Source of the DNA: Kitasatospora sp. NA04385
GTDB lineage: Bacteria > Actinomycetota > Actinomycetes > Streptomycetales > Streptomycetaceae
Assembly: GCF_013364235.1 (NCBI RefSeq)
Contig: NZ_CP054919.1
Location: forward strand, 1,610,685-1,674,684
Length of the DNA: 64,000 bases
Direction of reading: 5' to 3'
The position numbers and the translations under genes were made by a program. The notes beneath the pieces are model-generated. The model was not told where the DNA came from, ran no database searches, and saw only the letters and a program-made list of their open reading frames with translations. Below, piece by piece: positions 52,488-60,761 of the stretch; position 1 is the stretch's first letter; each line of letters begins with the position of its first letter.

Positions 52488-53906
52488 TCACGCCCCGCCG
52501 TCGAGCAGCCGCTGCTTGAGCACCTTCCCCATCGCGTTGCGCGGCAGGTCGGGGACCAGCACCACCCGCCGGGGCCGCTTGTGCACGGACAGCCGCCGCG
52601 CCACGAAGTCGACCAGTTCCCGTTCCCCGACCCCGGCGCCGGACGCCACCACGTACGCGACGACGGCCTGGCCGAGGTCCGGGTCGGGGGCGCCGACCAC
52701 GGCGGCGTCCGCCACCCCGGGGTGGTCGCGCAGCGCGGCCTCGACCTCGCCGGCGCCGATCCGGTAGCCGCCGCTCTTGATCAGGTCGACGGAGGCCCGG
52801 CCGACGATCCGGTGGAAGCCGTCCGGTTCGACCACCGCGACGTCCCCGGTGCGGAACCAGCCGTCGGGGGTGCGGGCGGCGGCGGTGGCCTCGGGCCGGC
52901 CGAGGTAGCCGTCGAACAGCGTCGGGCCCTGCACCTGGAGTTCGCCGACGCTCTCGCCGTCGGCGGGCAGCGGCCGCCCGTCCTCGCCGACCAGCCGGGT
53001 GCGCACGCCGGGCAGCGGCAGGCCGACCGCGCCGGGGCGGCGTTCGCCGTCGGCCCGGGTGGCGACGGTGATCAGCGTCTCGGTCATGCCGTAGCGCTCG
53101 GCGGGGGCCTGCCCGGTGAGCTCCCGCAGCCGTTCGAAGACCGGCACGGGCAGCGGGGCGCTGCCGGACACCAGCAGCCGGGCGGCGGCGAGTCCGCGGG
53201 CGGCCGCGGGGTCGGCGGCGATCCGCGACCACACGGTGGGGACGCCGAAGTACAGGCTGCCGCGGGCGGCCGCGTACCCGGCGGGGGTGGGCCGGCCGGT
53301 GTGGACGAGCCGGCTGCCGGTGCGCAGCGCGCCGAGCACGCCGAGCACCAGGCCGTGCACGTGGAACAGCGGCAGCCCGTGCACGAGGGTGTCCGCGGCG
53401 TCCCACTGCCAGGCGTCGGCGAGGCCGTCGAGCCCGGCGGCGACGGCCCGGTGCGGGATCAGCGCGCCCTTGGGGGCGCCGGTGGTGCCGGAGGTGTACA
53501 GCACGAACGCCGTCCGGTCGCCGTCCTCGGCGGCGGGGCGCCAGGCGCCGGACGGGCGGTCCGCCAGGTCGACCGGAAGGGCCGTCAGGCCGTCGGCGTC
53601 CTCGGGGAGTCCGGTGCCGGCCAGCAGCGCGGCGCCGCTGTCGCGCAGGATGTGCGCGCGCTCCACCGGCCCGGAGTCGGGCGGCAGCGGCACCACCGGC
53701 ACGCCGGCCAGCAGGCCGCCGACCACCGCGGCGACCGTCTCGGCGGTCGGCCGGGCCAGTACCGCCAGGCCGGGCGCCCCGACGGCGCGTTCGGCCACCG
53801 CCCCGGCGGCGCCGAGCAGTTGCTCCCAGGACAGGGCGGCGCCGTCCACCGCCACCGCGTCCGCGCGATCCCCGTACCCGCCGTCGAGTGCTGTCAGCAG
53901 TCCCAT
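52488..53906 (-). CDS. matB: Malonyl-CoA synthetase-like acyl-CoA ligase
   Basis: A 472-residue ANL-superfamily enzyme. Motifs are YTSGTTGAPKGALIPHRAV (P-loop), LPLFHVHGLVLGVLGAL, RYGMTETL, TGDVAVVEPDG, IVGRASVDLIKSGGYRIGAG and the C-terminal catalytic Lys in NAMGKVLKQRL. The pattern closely follows Streptomyces coelicolor MatB as I recall it, including HVHGLVLG and LVSGSAPLPV. MatB activates malonate or methylmalonate, supplying polyketide extender units. No matA or matC is adjacent. It is divergent from the sedolisin gene. Confidence 0.85.
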   Translation of the reverse strand: MGLLTALDGGYGDRADAVAVDGAALSWEQLLGAAGAVAERAVGAPGLAVLARPTAETVAAVVGGLLAGVPVVPLPPDSGPVERAHILRDSGAALLAGTGLPEDADGLTALPVDLADRPSGAWRPAAEDGDRTAFVLYTSGTTGAPKGALIPHRAVAAGLDGLADAWQWDAADTLVHGLPLFHVHGLVLGVLGALRTGSRLVHTGRPTPAGYAAARGSLYFGVPTVWSRIAADPAAARGLAAARLLVSGSAPLPVPVFERLRELTGQAPAERYGMTETLITVATRADGERRPGAVGLPLPGVRTRLVGEDGRPLPADGESVGELQVQGPTLFDGYLGRPEATAAARTPDGWFRTGDVAVVEPDGFHRIVGRASVDLIKSGGYRIGAGEVEAALRDHPGVADAAVVGAPDPDLGQAVVAYVVASGAGVGERELVDFVARRLSVHKRPRRVVLVPDLPRNAMGKVLKQRLLDGGA

Positions 53907-54142
53907 GCCGCCCGACTCTACGAGCCGGGGCCGCCCGCGCGCAGCAGCGCCCCGCGCGCCCCGACCCCGGAGCTGCGGCGTTACCGAACCCCGCCGTTCC
54001 CTTTACCGAATCCGGTGGCCTGTCGGGGCCATGCCCACCGCCGTCTCGGACTATGGAAGCGTCCGGCGGCGGCCGATGGGATAAGGGGCGCCCCCGGCCG
54101 GACCGGGCCGGGGAACCGTCTCTTCGAGGAGTCTCCTTGGGC

Positions 54143-55510
54143 ATGCACCCCGCCACCGCGGGCACCCGACGCTCCACCGCGCTGCGGACCGCCGCGCTGC
54201 TCGCCGTCGGGGCCACCGCCCTGACCGGCGCGACCGCCACCGCCCAGTCCACCACCCGCCTCCCGGCGGTGTTCCACCTGCGCCCCGCCTCGGCCGGGCA
54301 GATCGACGCGGTCGGCCGGGTGGCGCCGATATCGACCTCGGACTGCGTCACCCAGATCGGCATCCACTGCTACTCGCCGCTGCAGTACCGCACCGCCTAC
54401 CACCTGGACCCGCTCTACCAGCAGGGCGTGACCGGCAAGGGCCGCACCATCGTGATCGTGGACTCCTTCGGCTCGCCGACGATCCAGCACGACCTGGAGA
54501 CCTTCGACAAGCAGTGGGGCATCCCGGACACCGAGGTCGAGGTGGTCAAGTGGGGCAACGTCCCCGTCTTCGACCCGACCAACGAGGACCACACCGGCTG
54601 GGCCGGCGAGACCACCCTGGACGTGGAGTACGCGCACGCCGTCGCCCCCGACGCGCACATCGTGCTGGTGGAGACCGGCGTCGCGGAGACCGAGGGCGTC
54701 ACCGGCCTGCCCGAGATGATGGACGCCGAGAAGGCCGTCATGAAGTCGCACGACGTGGACGTGATCTCGCAGAGCTTCGGCGCGACCGAGAACACCTTCC
54801 CCGGCTACGACAAGGGCGACTTCACGTCGATCCAGAAGCTGCGCTACGCCTTCGAGTCGGCGGCCGCCCGGAACGTCACGGTGCTGGCCGCCTCCGGCGA
54901 CAACGGCGCCACCGACGCGATGGAGAACGGCAGCGACCTGTACCCGTACAAGGTCAACTCCTGGCCGTCCGCGGACCCGCTGGTCACCTCGGTCGGCGGC
55001 ACCCAGCTGACCCTGGACGACAGCGGCAACCGCACCGCGCCCGACCGGGTGTGGCACGACAAGTACGGCGCGGCGGGCGGCGGCGTCTCCGGCGTCTTCG
55101 CCCGCCCCTGGTACCAGGCCGCCGTGGCCGGCACCACCGGCAACCACCGCGGCACGCCGGACATCTCGATGAGCGCGGCGGTGGACGGCGCCGCCTGGAC
55201 GTACGAGTCGTACGACCCGACGGCCGTCGGCTGGCACCTGGTCGGCGGCACCAGCGAGGCCACGCCGATCTTCTCCGGCGTCGTCGCCCTGGCGAACCAG
55301 CTGGCGGGCCACCGCCTCGGCCAGCTCAACCCCCGCCTGTACGCGCTGGCCCTGCTGCCCCAGCAGTTCAGCGGCATCACCGACGTCACCGCGGGCGACA
55401 ACTCCTGGGACGCGGTGACGGGTTACCGGGCCACGAAGGGCTACGACCTGGCCTCCGGCCTGGGCACCATCGACGGCAACCGCTTCGTGCACTCGCTCGC
55501 GGGCCGCTGA
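54143..55510 (+). CDS. Secreted S53-family serine-carboxyl peptidase (sedolisin)
   Basis: A 455-residue precursor with signal peptide (TALRTAALLAVGATALTGAT). The mature-type core begins CYSPLQYRTAYHLDPLYQ. The catalytic Glu and Asp lie in AGETTLDVEYAHAVAPDA and the nucleophile Ser in GGTSEATPIFSGVVAL; oxyanion Asp is likely in FGATENTF-AASGDNG. The C-terminal calcium site is ITDVTAGDN-YDLASGLGT. It lacks the long pro-kumamolisin activation domain of about 180 residues, so it belongs to the short actinobacterial group. A TTG at 54137 with better GAGGAG spacing could add two residues. Acid-active protein degradation outside the cell is expected. Confidence 0.9.
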   Translation: MHPATAGTRRSTALRTAALLAVGATALTGATATAQSTTRLPAVFHLRPASAGQIDAVGRVAPISTSDCVTQIGIHCYSPLQYRTAYHLDPLYQQGVTGKGRTIVIVDSFGSPTIQHDLETFDKQWGIPDTEVEVVKWGNVPVFDPTNEDHTGWAGETTLDVEYAHAVAPDAHIVLVETGVAETEGVTGLPEMMDAEKAVMKSHDVDVISQSFGATENTFPGYDKGDFTSIQKLRYAFESAAARNVTVLAASGDNGATDAMENGSDLYPYKVNSWPSADPLVTSVGGTQLTLDDSGNRTAPDRVWHDKYGAAGGGVSGVFARPWYQAAVAGTTGNHRGTPDISMSAAVDGAAWTYESYDPTAVGWHLVGGTSEATPIFSGVVALANQLAGHRLGQLNPRLYALALLPQQFSGITDVTAGDNSWDAVTGYRATKGYDLASGLGTIDGNRFVHSLAGR

Positions 55511-55527
55511 CCGCCCCGGGCATGACG

Positions 55528-55559
55528 AAGGGCGCGGCCCCCGCGGGGACCGCGCCCTT
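55528..55559. terminator. Hairpin terminator between sedolisin and etfA
   Basis: AAGGGCGCGG pairs with CCGCGCCCTT (10 bp) around a GC-rich loop that can itself fold (CCCC/GGGG). Genes on both sides converge here. Confidence 0.82.
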
Positions 55560-55576
55560 CACCGAGTGCCGCGGGA

Positions 55577-56539
55577 TCAGCCCTTGCGGGACTTGACCTC
55601 GTCGGTGAGCTGGGGGAGGACGGTGAAGAGGTCTCCGACGACGCCGTAGTCGACGAGTTCGAAGATGGGGGCTTCGGGGTCCTTGTTGACGGCGATGATG
55701 GTCTTGCTGGTCTGCATGCCGGCGCGGTGCTGGATGGCGCCGGAGATGCCGGCGGCGATGTAGAGCTGGGGGGAGACCTGCTTGCCGGTCTGGCCGACCT
55801 GGCTGCTGTGGGGGTACCAGCCGGCGTCGACGGCGGCGCGGGAGGCGCCGACGGCGGCGCCGAGGGCGTCGGCGAGGTCCTCGACGACGGTGAAGCCGTC
55901 GGCGGCGCCGACGCCGCGGCCGCCGGAGACGACGATGGCGGCCTCGGTGAGCTCGGGGCGGCCGGTGGAGGTGCGGGGGGTGCGGGAGGTGACGGTGGCC
56001 GCGGTGCCGCTCAGCGCCACCTGCACGCTCTGGACGGTGCCGGCGGCGGGGGCGGCCTCGGGGGCGGTGCTGTTGGGCTTGACGGTGATGACCGCGGTGG
56101 CGGTGGTGACGGTCGAGGTGACCTGGAAGGACGCGGCGAACACCGACTGGGTGGCGATCGGGGCGCCCTCGCCGGGGGCGAGGTCGACGGCGTCGGTGAT
56201 CAGCCCGGCGCCCAGGCGCAGGGCGGTGCGGGCGGCGATCTCCTTGTTCTCGCCGGAGGAGGTCAGCAGCACGGCGGTGGCGCCGGTGGCCTCGGCGATC
56301 TGGGTGAGGGCGTCGACCTTGGGCACCACCAGCTGGGTGGTGAACTCCTCGGCGTCGGCGGTGTGGACGGTGGCGGCGCCGTACTCGGCGGCCTTGGCCG
56401 CGATGGCCGCGGCCGCGTCGCCGGCGCCCAGCACGACGGCGGCGGGGGTGCCCAGGCGGCGGGCCAGCGTCAGCAGTTCGAGGGCGGGCTTGCGCACGGC
56501 GCCGTCGGCGTGGTCGACCAGGACCAGGATCTCACTCAT
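55577..56539 (-). CDS. etfA: Electron transfer flavoprotein alpha subunit
   Basis: A 320-residue ETF alpha chain. The N-terminal domain is [20 protein letters not shown]; the FAD domain shows [80 protein letters not shown] and the end [18 protein letters not shown]. With EtfB it carries electrons from acyl-CoA dehydrogenases to the respiratory chain. It starts 40 bases after etfB and is co-transcribed with it. Confidence 0.96.
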   Translation of the reverse strand: MSEILVLVDHADGAVRKPALELLTLARRLGTPAAVVLGAGDAAAAIAAKAAEYGAATVHTADAEEFTTQLVVPKVDALTQIAEATGATAVLLTSSGENKEIAARTALRLGAGLITDAVDLAPGEGAPIATQSVFAASFQVTSTVTTATAVITVKPNSTAPEAAPAAGTVQSVQVALSGTAATVTSRTPRTSTGRPELTEAAIVVSGGRGVGAADGFTVVEDLADALGAAVGASRAAVDAGWYPHSSQVGQTGKQVSPQLYIAAGISGAIQHRAGMQTSKTIIAVNKDPEAPIFELVDYGVVGDLFTVLPQLTDEVKSRKG

Positions 56540-56578
56540 GTGTTTTTTGCTCCGTATCCCTGTGTTCCCGGCGGCCGG

Positions 56579-57364
56579 TCAGATGAACTTCTGCTGGGCG
56601 AGGTAGGCGGCGAGTTGCTTGCCGCCCTCGCCCTCGTCGGTCACCAGCACGCCCTGGGTGCGGGCGGGGCGCGCCGTGACGTCGGCGACCTTGCTCCAGG
56701 CGCCGGCCAGGCCCACCGCGGCGGCGTCGATGCCCAGGTCGTCCAGGTCCAGCGAGGCCACCGGCTTCTTCTTCGCGGCCATGATGCCCTTGAAGGACGG
56801 GTAGCGGGCCTCACCGGACTGGTCGGTCACCGACACCACCGCCGGCAGCGCGGCCTCGACCTGCTCGGTCGCGCTGTCGCCGTCCCGGCGCCCGCTCACC
56901 TTCCCGCCCGCGACCGACACCTCGGACAGCAGCGTGGCCTGCGGCACGCCCAGGCGCTCGGCCAGCAGCGCGGGCAGCACGCCCATCGCCCCGTCGGTGG
57001 AGGCCATCCCGCACACCACCAGGTCGTAGCCGGTCTGCTCCAGCGCCGCCGCCAAGATCGCCGACGTGCCGATCGCGTCCGTGCCGTGGATGCCGTCGTC
57101 ACTGACGTGCACGGCCTTGTCCGCGCCCATCGACAGCGCCTTGCGCAGCGCGTCCTTCGCGTCGTCGGGGCCCACGGTCAGCACCGTCACCTCGGCACCC
57201 TCGTTGGCCTCCGCGATCCGCAGCGCCTGCTCGACGCCGTACTCGTCCAGCTCCGACAGGAGGCCGTCCACGCCCTCCCGGTCGGTGGTGGCATCGTCCG
57301 CGAAGCGACGGTCACCGGTCGCGTCGGGCACGTACTTCACACAGACAACGATCCTCAAGCTCAC
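56579..57364 (-). CDS. etfB: Electron transfer flavoprotein beta subunit
   Basis: A 261-residue ETF beta chain from GTG 57364, eight bases after AGGAGA. Family features are RIVVCVKYVPDATGDRRFAD, LDEYGVEQALRIAEANEG, VLTVGPDDAKDALRKALSMG, DLVVCGMASTDGAMGVLPAL and PAVVSVTDQSGEARYPSFKG, followed by MAAKKKPV. It binds AMP and docks dehydrogenases. First gene of etfBA. The 318 bases upstream hold nested inverted repeats (57508-57539) that may be the operator; I see no other gene there. Confidence 0.95.
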   Translation of the reverse strand: MSLRIVVCVKYVPDATGDRRFADDATTDREGVDGLLSELDEYGVEQALRIAEANEGAEVTVLTVGPDDAKDALRKALSMGADKAVHVSDDGIHGTDAIGTSAILAAALEQTGYDLVVCGMASTDGAMGVLPALLAERLGVPQATLLSEVSVAGGKVSGRRDGDSATEQVEAALPAVVSVTDQSGEARYPSFKGIMAAKKKPVASLDLDDLGIDAAAVGLAGAWSKVADVTARPARTQGVLVTDEGEGGKQLAAYLAQQKFI

Positions 57365-57507
57365 GGCCTGCTCTCCTGTTACTGGTCCGATCCGGCGGCT
57401 GCGGCGGCTGTCCGCCCGTACCGAGCGGTCCTCGGTCCACGCGGCGGGGCCCGCGGCCCGAGCGGCGTGCGCAGGTGTCCCTCCGGAACTCCCCGGCAGC
57501 ATACCCA

Positions 57508-57539
57508 CGAGTAGCTCAGCCGTCACTACTCGCCAGTAG
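57508..57539. promoter_or_regulatory. Nested inverted repeats upstream of etfBA
   Basis: CTACTCGCCAGTAG (57526-57539) is a perfect 5-4-5 inverted repeat. Its left arm also pairs with CGAGTAG at 57508-57514 (CGAGTAG-N11-CTACTCG). Located about 144-176 bases before the etfB start. The 14-bp form recalls TetR-family sites of fatty-acid catabolism in actinobacteria (from memory). Confidence 0.5.
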
Positions 57540-57682
57540 CTTACGCTGCCCGCGACCCGGCCGGACACCCACCGCGGCCTGGGCCCATCCTGCCCCAGGC
57601 CGACCCCGCTGCCACCTGACTCCACGCCAGATCGCCTGTGAGATTGAACGCGCGCGCACCCCGCCGGGTCCCCGCGACCGGC

Positions 57683-58099
57683 TCAGACGGCCTCGCCCAG
57701 CGCGGCGATCACGTCCGCCCGGCGCGGCTGCCCCGCCGCCCGCCGCACCACCCGGCCGGACGCGTCCAGCACCAGGACGGTCGGCGTCCGCAGGATCTCC
57801 AGCCGCCGCACCAGCTCCAGGCTCGACTCGGCGTCCACCTCCACGTGCGCGACGCCCTCGACCATCCCGGCCACCTCGGCCAGCGTCCGCCTGGTCGCCC
57901 GGCACGGCTGGCAGAACGAGGTCGAGAACTGCACCAGCGTCGCCCGCGCGCCCAGCGGCGCCCCCAGCTCCGCACCGGTCAGCCGCACCGCACCCTCCGC
58001 ACCGCCCCGCACCCGCAGCCTCCCGTCCCGCGCCCTGCGCACCGCTCCGAACCCGCCGGCCACCGCCAGCACCACCAGGCACACGATCAGTCCGGTCAC
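57683..58099 (-). CDS. Thioredoxin-like (TlpA-type) membrane-anchored protein
   Basis: A 138-residue protein. An N-terminal membrane helix (MTGLIVCLVVLAVAGGFGAV) is followed by a thioredoxin fold with the redox motif FCQPCRATRRTL and the cis-Pro region ILRTPTVLVLDASGRVV. It probably acts on the outer face of the membrane in thiol-disulfide exchange. GTG 58099 follows CACACT (58106-58111) by six bases, a leaderless pattern. It is divergent from a Cys-rich leader peptide and the DUF4395 gene, a combination linked to sulfur metabolism. Confidence 0.88.
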   Translation of the reverse strand: MTGLIVCLVVLAVAGGFGAVRRARDGRLRVRGGAEGAVRLTGAELGAPLGARATLVQFSTSFCQPCRATRRTLAEVAGMVEGVAHVEVDAESSLELVRRLEILRTPTVLVLDASGRVVRRAAGQPRRADVIAALGEAV

Positions 58100-58160
58100 C
58101 CGACCAGTGTGACAAACCCGCCGCTGGGCCCGGAAGGCCCGCCCCGGTAGCATCGGCGCC

Positions 58161-58250
58161 GTGACCGCCCGCACCCCGTCGTCGAACCCCCGGCTGACCA
58201 GCCGCCGGGTGATCGACCTGTGCCGGGCCTGCACCACCCGCTGTCGCTGA
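58161..58250 (+). CDS. Cys-rich leader peptide (29 aa) upstream of the DUF4395 gene
   Basis: A 29-residue ORF ending RRVIDLCRACTTRCR, with three Cys codons near the end. It matches the RRxxDLCR pattern of putative leader peptides that precede sulfur-assimilation genes in streptomycetes; related Cys-rich uORFs in mycobacteria act as cysteine-responsive attenuators. TAGCAT (58148-58153) lies seven bases before the GTG, so it is probably translated from a leaderless mRNA. The 54 bases to the DUF4395 start contain the direct repeat GACGTCCGACGTC, which could take part in alternative folding. Confidence 0.72.
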   Translation: MTARTPSSNPRLTSRRVIDLCRACTTRCR

Positions 58251-58304
58251 CCGCACCTCCCCGACGTCCGACGTCCCGTCAGCGACCCCCTCCGGAGCCC
58301 CTCC

Positions 58305-58718
58305 GTGCCCTCCGCACCGATAGACCCCCGCGGCCCCCGCTTCGCCGCCGTCCTCACCAGCCTCGTGCTGGCCGCCGCCCTGATCACCGGCAGCACCCTC
58401 CTGCTCGCCCTGCAGACCCTGGTCTTCGCCGCCGGCGCGCTCGGCGGCCACCGCCTCGCCCCCTACGGCTGGCTCTTCCGCACCCTGGTCCGCCCCCGCC
58501 TCGGCCCGCCCGCCGAACTGGAGGACCCCCGCCCGCCGCGCTTCGCCCAGGGCGTCGGCCTCGCCTTCACCCTGCTCGCCACCCTCGCCGCCCTGGCCGG
58601 CCTCCCCTGGCTCGCCACCGCCCTCACCGCCATGGCCCTGGCCGCCGCCTTCCTCAACGCCGCCTTCGACTACTGCCTGGGCTGCGAGTGCTACCTCCTG
58701 CTCAGCCGCCTGCGCTGA
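58305..58718 (+). CDS. DUF4395 membrane protein
   Basis: A 137-residue membrane protein with the DUF4395 pattern: DPRGPRFAAVLTSLVLAAAL, a second helix ALQTLVFAAGALGG, PRLGPPAELEDPRPPRFAQG and AFLNAAFDYCLGCECYLLL. The final CLGCEC cysteines in or near the membrane may carry sulfur or undergo redox exchange. DUF4395 genes often accompany thioredoxin-like and rhodanese genes, as with the divergent TlpA-like gene here. Translation may depend on the Cys-rich leader peptide just upstream. Confidence 0.88.
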   Translation: MPSAPIDPRGPRFAAVLTSLVLAAALITGSTLLLALQTLVFAAGALGGHRLAPYGWLFRTLVRPRLGPPAELEDPRPPRFAQGVGLAFTLLATLAALAGLPWLATALTAMALAAAFLNAAFDYCLGCECYLLLSRLR

Positions 58719-58881
58719 GCACGGCGGGCGGGGAACCGGCCGGGCCCGGGCACCCGCCGCCCGCCCGTCCCGCCGTCCCGCCGTCCCACCGGAAAGTTCC
58801 CGGTGGGAGGGTCGCCTCCCCCACCCCCGCGCGGGCGTGACAGACCGTGCCCGTTCAGGGGATCATCGGAGGGAAACACCC

Positions 58882-58971
58882 GTGGCCGCCGCGGCGTGCC
58901 GCGACCTCCCGGTCCGGCGGCCCCCGGGCCCCGGGTACCGCCGGACCGGGCGCATGGCCCGTGGGAAGTAG
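58882..58971 (+). CDS. Possible 29-aa upstream ORF before the acyltransferase gene
   Basis: A GTG eight bases after GGAGGG opens a 29-codon frame encoding a basic peptide (MAAAACRDLPVRRPPGPGYR) that stops eight bases before the acyltransferase GTG. The ribosome binding site is good, but composition does not separate it from random GC-rich frames. It may be a short uORF or only the leader region. Confidence 0.3.
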   Translation: MAAAACRDLPVRRPPGPGYRRTGRMARGK

Positions 58972-58979
58972 GGCTGACC

Positions 58980-59735
58980 GTGGCTGAGTTCGTGTACCCG
59001 CCGGTGATCCGCACCGCACTGGCCGCCTTCAAGGCGCTGGACCTGCGGATCACCATCGTCGGCGCCGAGCACGTCCCCGCCACCGGCGGCGCCGTCCTGG
59101 TCAGCAACCACATCAGCTACCTGGACTTCATCTTCGCCGGCTTCGGCGCGTACCGGGTGGGCCGCCGCAAGACCCGGTTCATGGCCAAGGACGACGTGTT
59201 CAAGCACAGGGTCTCCGGCCCGCTGATGCGCGGCATGAAGCACATCCCGGTGGACCGCGCCGACGGCCAGCCCGCGTACGAGGCCGCGGTGAAGGCGCTG
59301 CGCGAGGGCGAGGTGGTCGGGGTGTTCCCGGAGGCCACCATCAGCCGCTCGTTCACGCTGAAGAAGTTCAAGACCGGCGCCGCCCGGATGGCCGCCGACT
59401 CGGGCACCCCGCTGCTGCCGGTCATCCTGTGGGGCACCCAGCAGCTGTGGACCAAGGGCCACCCCAAGACGCTGACCAAGCGGCACGTCCCGGTGACCAT
59501 CATGATCGGCGAGCCGATCCACCTGGCCCCCACCGACAAGCCCGTCATGGTCACCCGCCGCCTGCGCGCCGCGATGACCGAGATGCTGGACCGCGCCCAG
59601 CGCGAGTACCCGGCCGAGCCGACCGGTCCGGCCGACAGCTGGTGGCTGCCCGCGCACCTGGGCGGCACCGCGCCGACCCTGGAGCAGGCCGAGGCCGAGG
59701 ACGAGGCGGAAGCCGAGCGCCGCGCCGCCCGCTGA
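58980..59735 (+). CDS. Lysophospholipid acyltransferase (PlsC-type)
   Basis: A 251-residue acyltransferase from GTG 58980. It has the HxxxxD catalytic motif in SNHISYLDFIF, GMKHIPVDRADGQPAYEAAV, the FPEATISRSF substrate motif and VILWGTQQLWTKGHPKTLTK. It acylates lysophosphatidate or a related lysolipid at the membrane. No clear membrane helix apart from the N-terminal amphipathic region. The C-terminus is acidic (EQAEAEDEAEAERRAAR). Spacing of 25 bases to the next frame suggests read-through into the dioxygenase-like gene. Confidence 0.9.
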   Translation: MAEFVYPPVIRTALAAFKALDLRITIVGAEHVPATGGAVLVSNHISYLDFIFAGFGAYRVGRRKTRFMAKDDVFKHRVSGPLMRGMKHIPVDRADGQPAYEAAVKALREGEVVGVFPEATISRSFTLKKFKTGAARMAADSGTPLLPVILWGTQQLWTKGHPKTLTKRHVPVTIMIGEPIHLAPTDKPVMVTRRLRAAMTEMLDRAQREYPAEPTGPADSWWLPAHLGGTAPTLEQAEAEDEAEAERRAAR

Positions 59736-59760
59736 CGCCGGTACCGCACCCGCCCGCTGA

Positions 59761-60615
59761 CGCCCCCTCGGTGCGGCCATCGTCCTCTCATCCGATGCGC
59801 TGCTGGCGGCCTGCTCCGGCGTTGGCGGGGGCGGGGGCGGCACCAGCGCGAAGACCACCACCGGGGCCGACGCCCCGATCTCCCCGCAGTCCTCCACCAC
59901 CGAGGACCTGACCGGCCTGTTCGCGGACACCAACACCTGCGCCCTGACCGCGCAGACCACCCAGGGCCCGTACTACTTCGACGCCGACAGGATCCGCAGC
60001 GACATCCGCGAGGACCGCGCGGGCGTCCGGCTGCGCCTGGCCCTCCGGGTGCAGGACAGCGAGACCTGCAAGGCGATCCCGAGCGCGGTGGTGGAGATCT
60101 GGCACTGCGACGCCGCCGGGAAGTACTCGGGCGCCGAGCAGCTGTCCAGCGGCGGCGGTGGCGGCGGCACGGGCGGTGGCCCCGGCGGTGGCGGCACTCC
60201 CCCGTCGGGCGGCCCGGACGTCGGCGGTGGCGGTGGCGGCGCCGACGACGGCATGGCCGACCTGACCCCGCAGGACGACAAGCGCTACCTGCGCGGCGCC
60301 CAGGTCACCAACCAGGACGGCATCGTCGAGTTCACCACCATCTGGCCGGGCTGGTACTCGGGCCGTACCGTCCACGTCCACGCGATGGTGCACATCGGCG
60401 ACGAACGCACCCTCACCACCCAGGTGATGATGGACGAGTCGCTGAACAGCGCGGTGTTCGCCAAGACCCCGTACAGCACCCACAGCGGCCGCGACACCTT
60501 CAACGACGGGGACGGCATCTACCAGCCGTCCATGCTGCTGAAGGTCACCGAGGACGGTGACGGCTACCTCGGCGTGATCACCTTCGCCGCCGACCCCGAC
60601 AAGAACGGCAAGTAG
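59761..60615 (+). CDS. Intradiol ring-cleavage dioxygenase-like lipoprotein, start unresolved
   Basis: The frame open from 59761 encodes a hydrophobic stretch, lipobox-like LAAC (Cys codon near 59812), a Gly-rich linker and an intradiol dioxygenase domain: TTQGPYYFDADRIRSDIRED, AVVEIWHCDAAGKYSGAEQ, YLRGAQVTNQDGIVEFTTIW and PGWYSGRTVHVHAMVH, which includes likely Tyr and His iron ligands. However, no ATG, GTG or TTG lies in frame before the lipobox; the first is GTG 60049, inside the domain. The 5' end is therefore damaged, misread or uses a rare start. A 30-residue Gly-rich insertion (GGGGGGTGGGPGGGG) interrupts the domain. Confidence 0.65.
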   Translation, partial: RPLGAAIVLSSDALLAACSGVGGGGGGTSAKTTTGADAPISPQSSTTEDLTGLFADTNTCALTAQTTQGPYYFDADRIRSDIREDRAGVRLRLALRVQDSETCKAIPSAVVEIWHCDAAGKYSGAEQLSSGGGGGGTGGGPGGGGTPPSGGPDVGGGGGGADDGMADLTPQDDKRYLRGAQVTNQDGIVEFTTIWPGWYSGRTVHVHAMVHIGDERTLTTQVMMDESLNSAVFAKTPYSTHSGRDTFNDGDGIYQPSMLLKVTEDGDGYLGVITFAADPDKNGK

Positions 60616-60674
60616 CCCCCGCCGCGACCGCGTTCCGCCACCGCTCCGCCCTCTCCATCCGCCTCCATCCGCTC

Positions 60675-60707
60675 CGCCCCCGGCCCGCCGTCCGCGCGCC
60701 GGGGGCG
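60675..60707. terminator. Hairpin terminator between the dioxygenase-like and marR genes
   Basis: CGCCCCCGG pairs perfectly with CCGGGGGCG (9 bp) across a 15-base loop, between converging genes. Confidence 0.7.
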
Positions 60708-60761
60708 TCCGGCTCTCCGGCCGGTTGCCGCGCGTCCGCTTCCCGCCGGGCCGCTTCCCGC

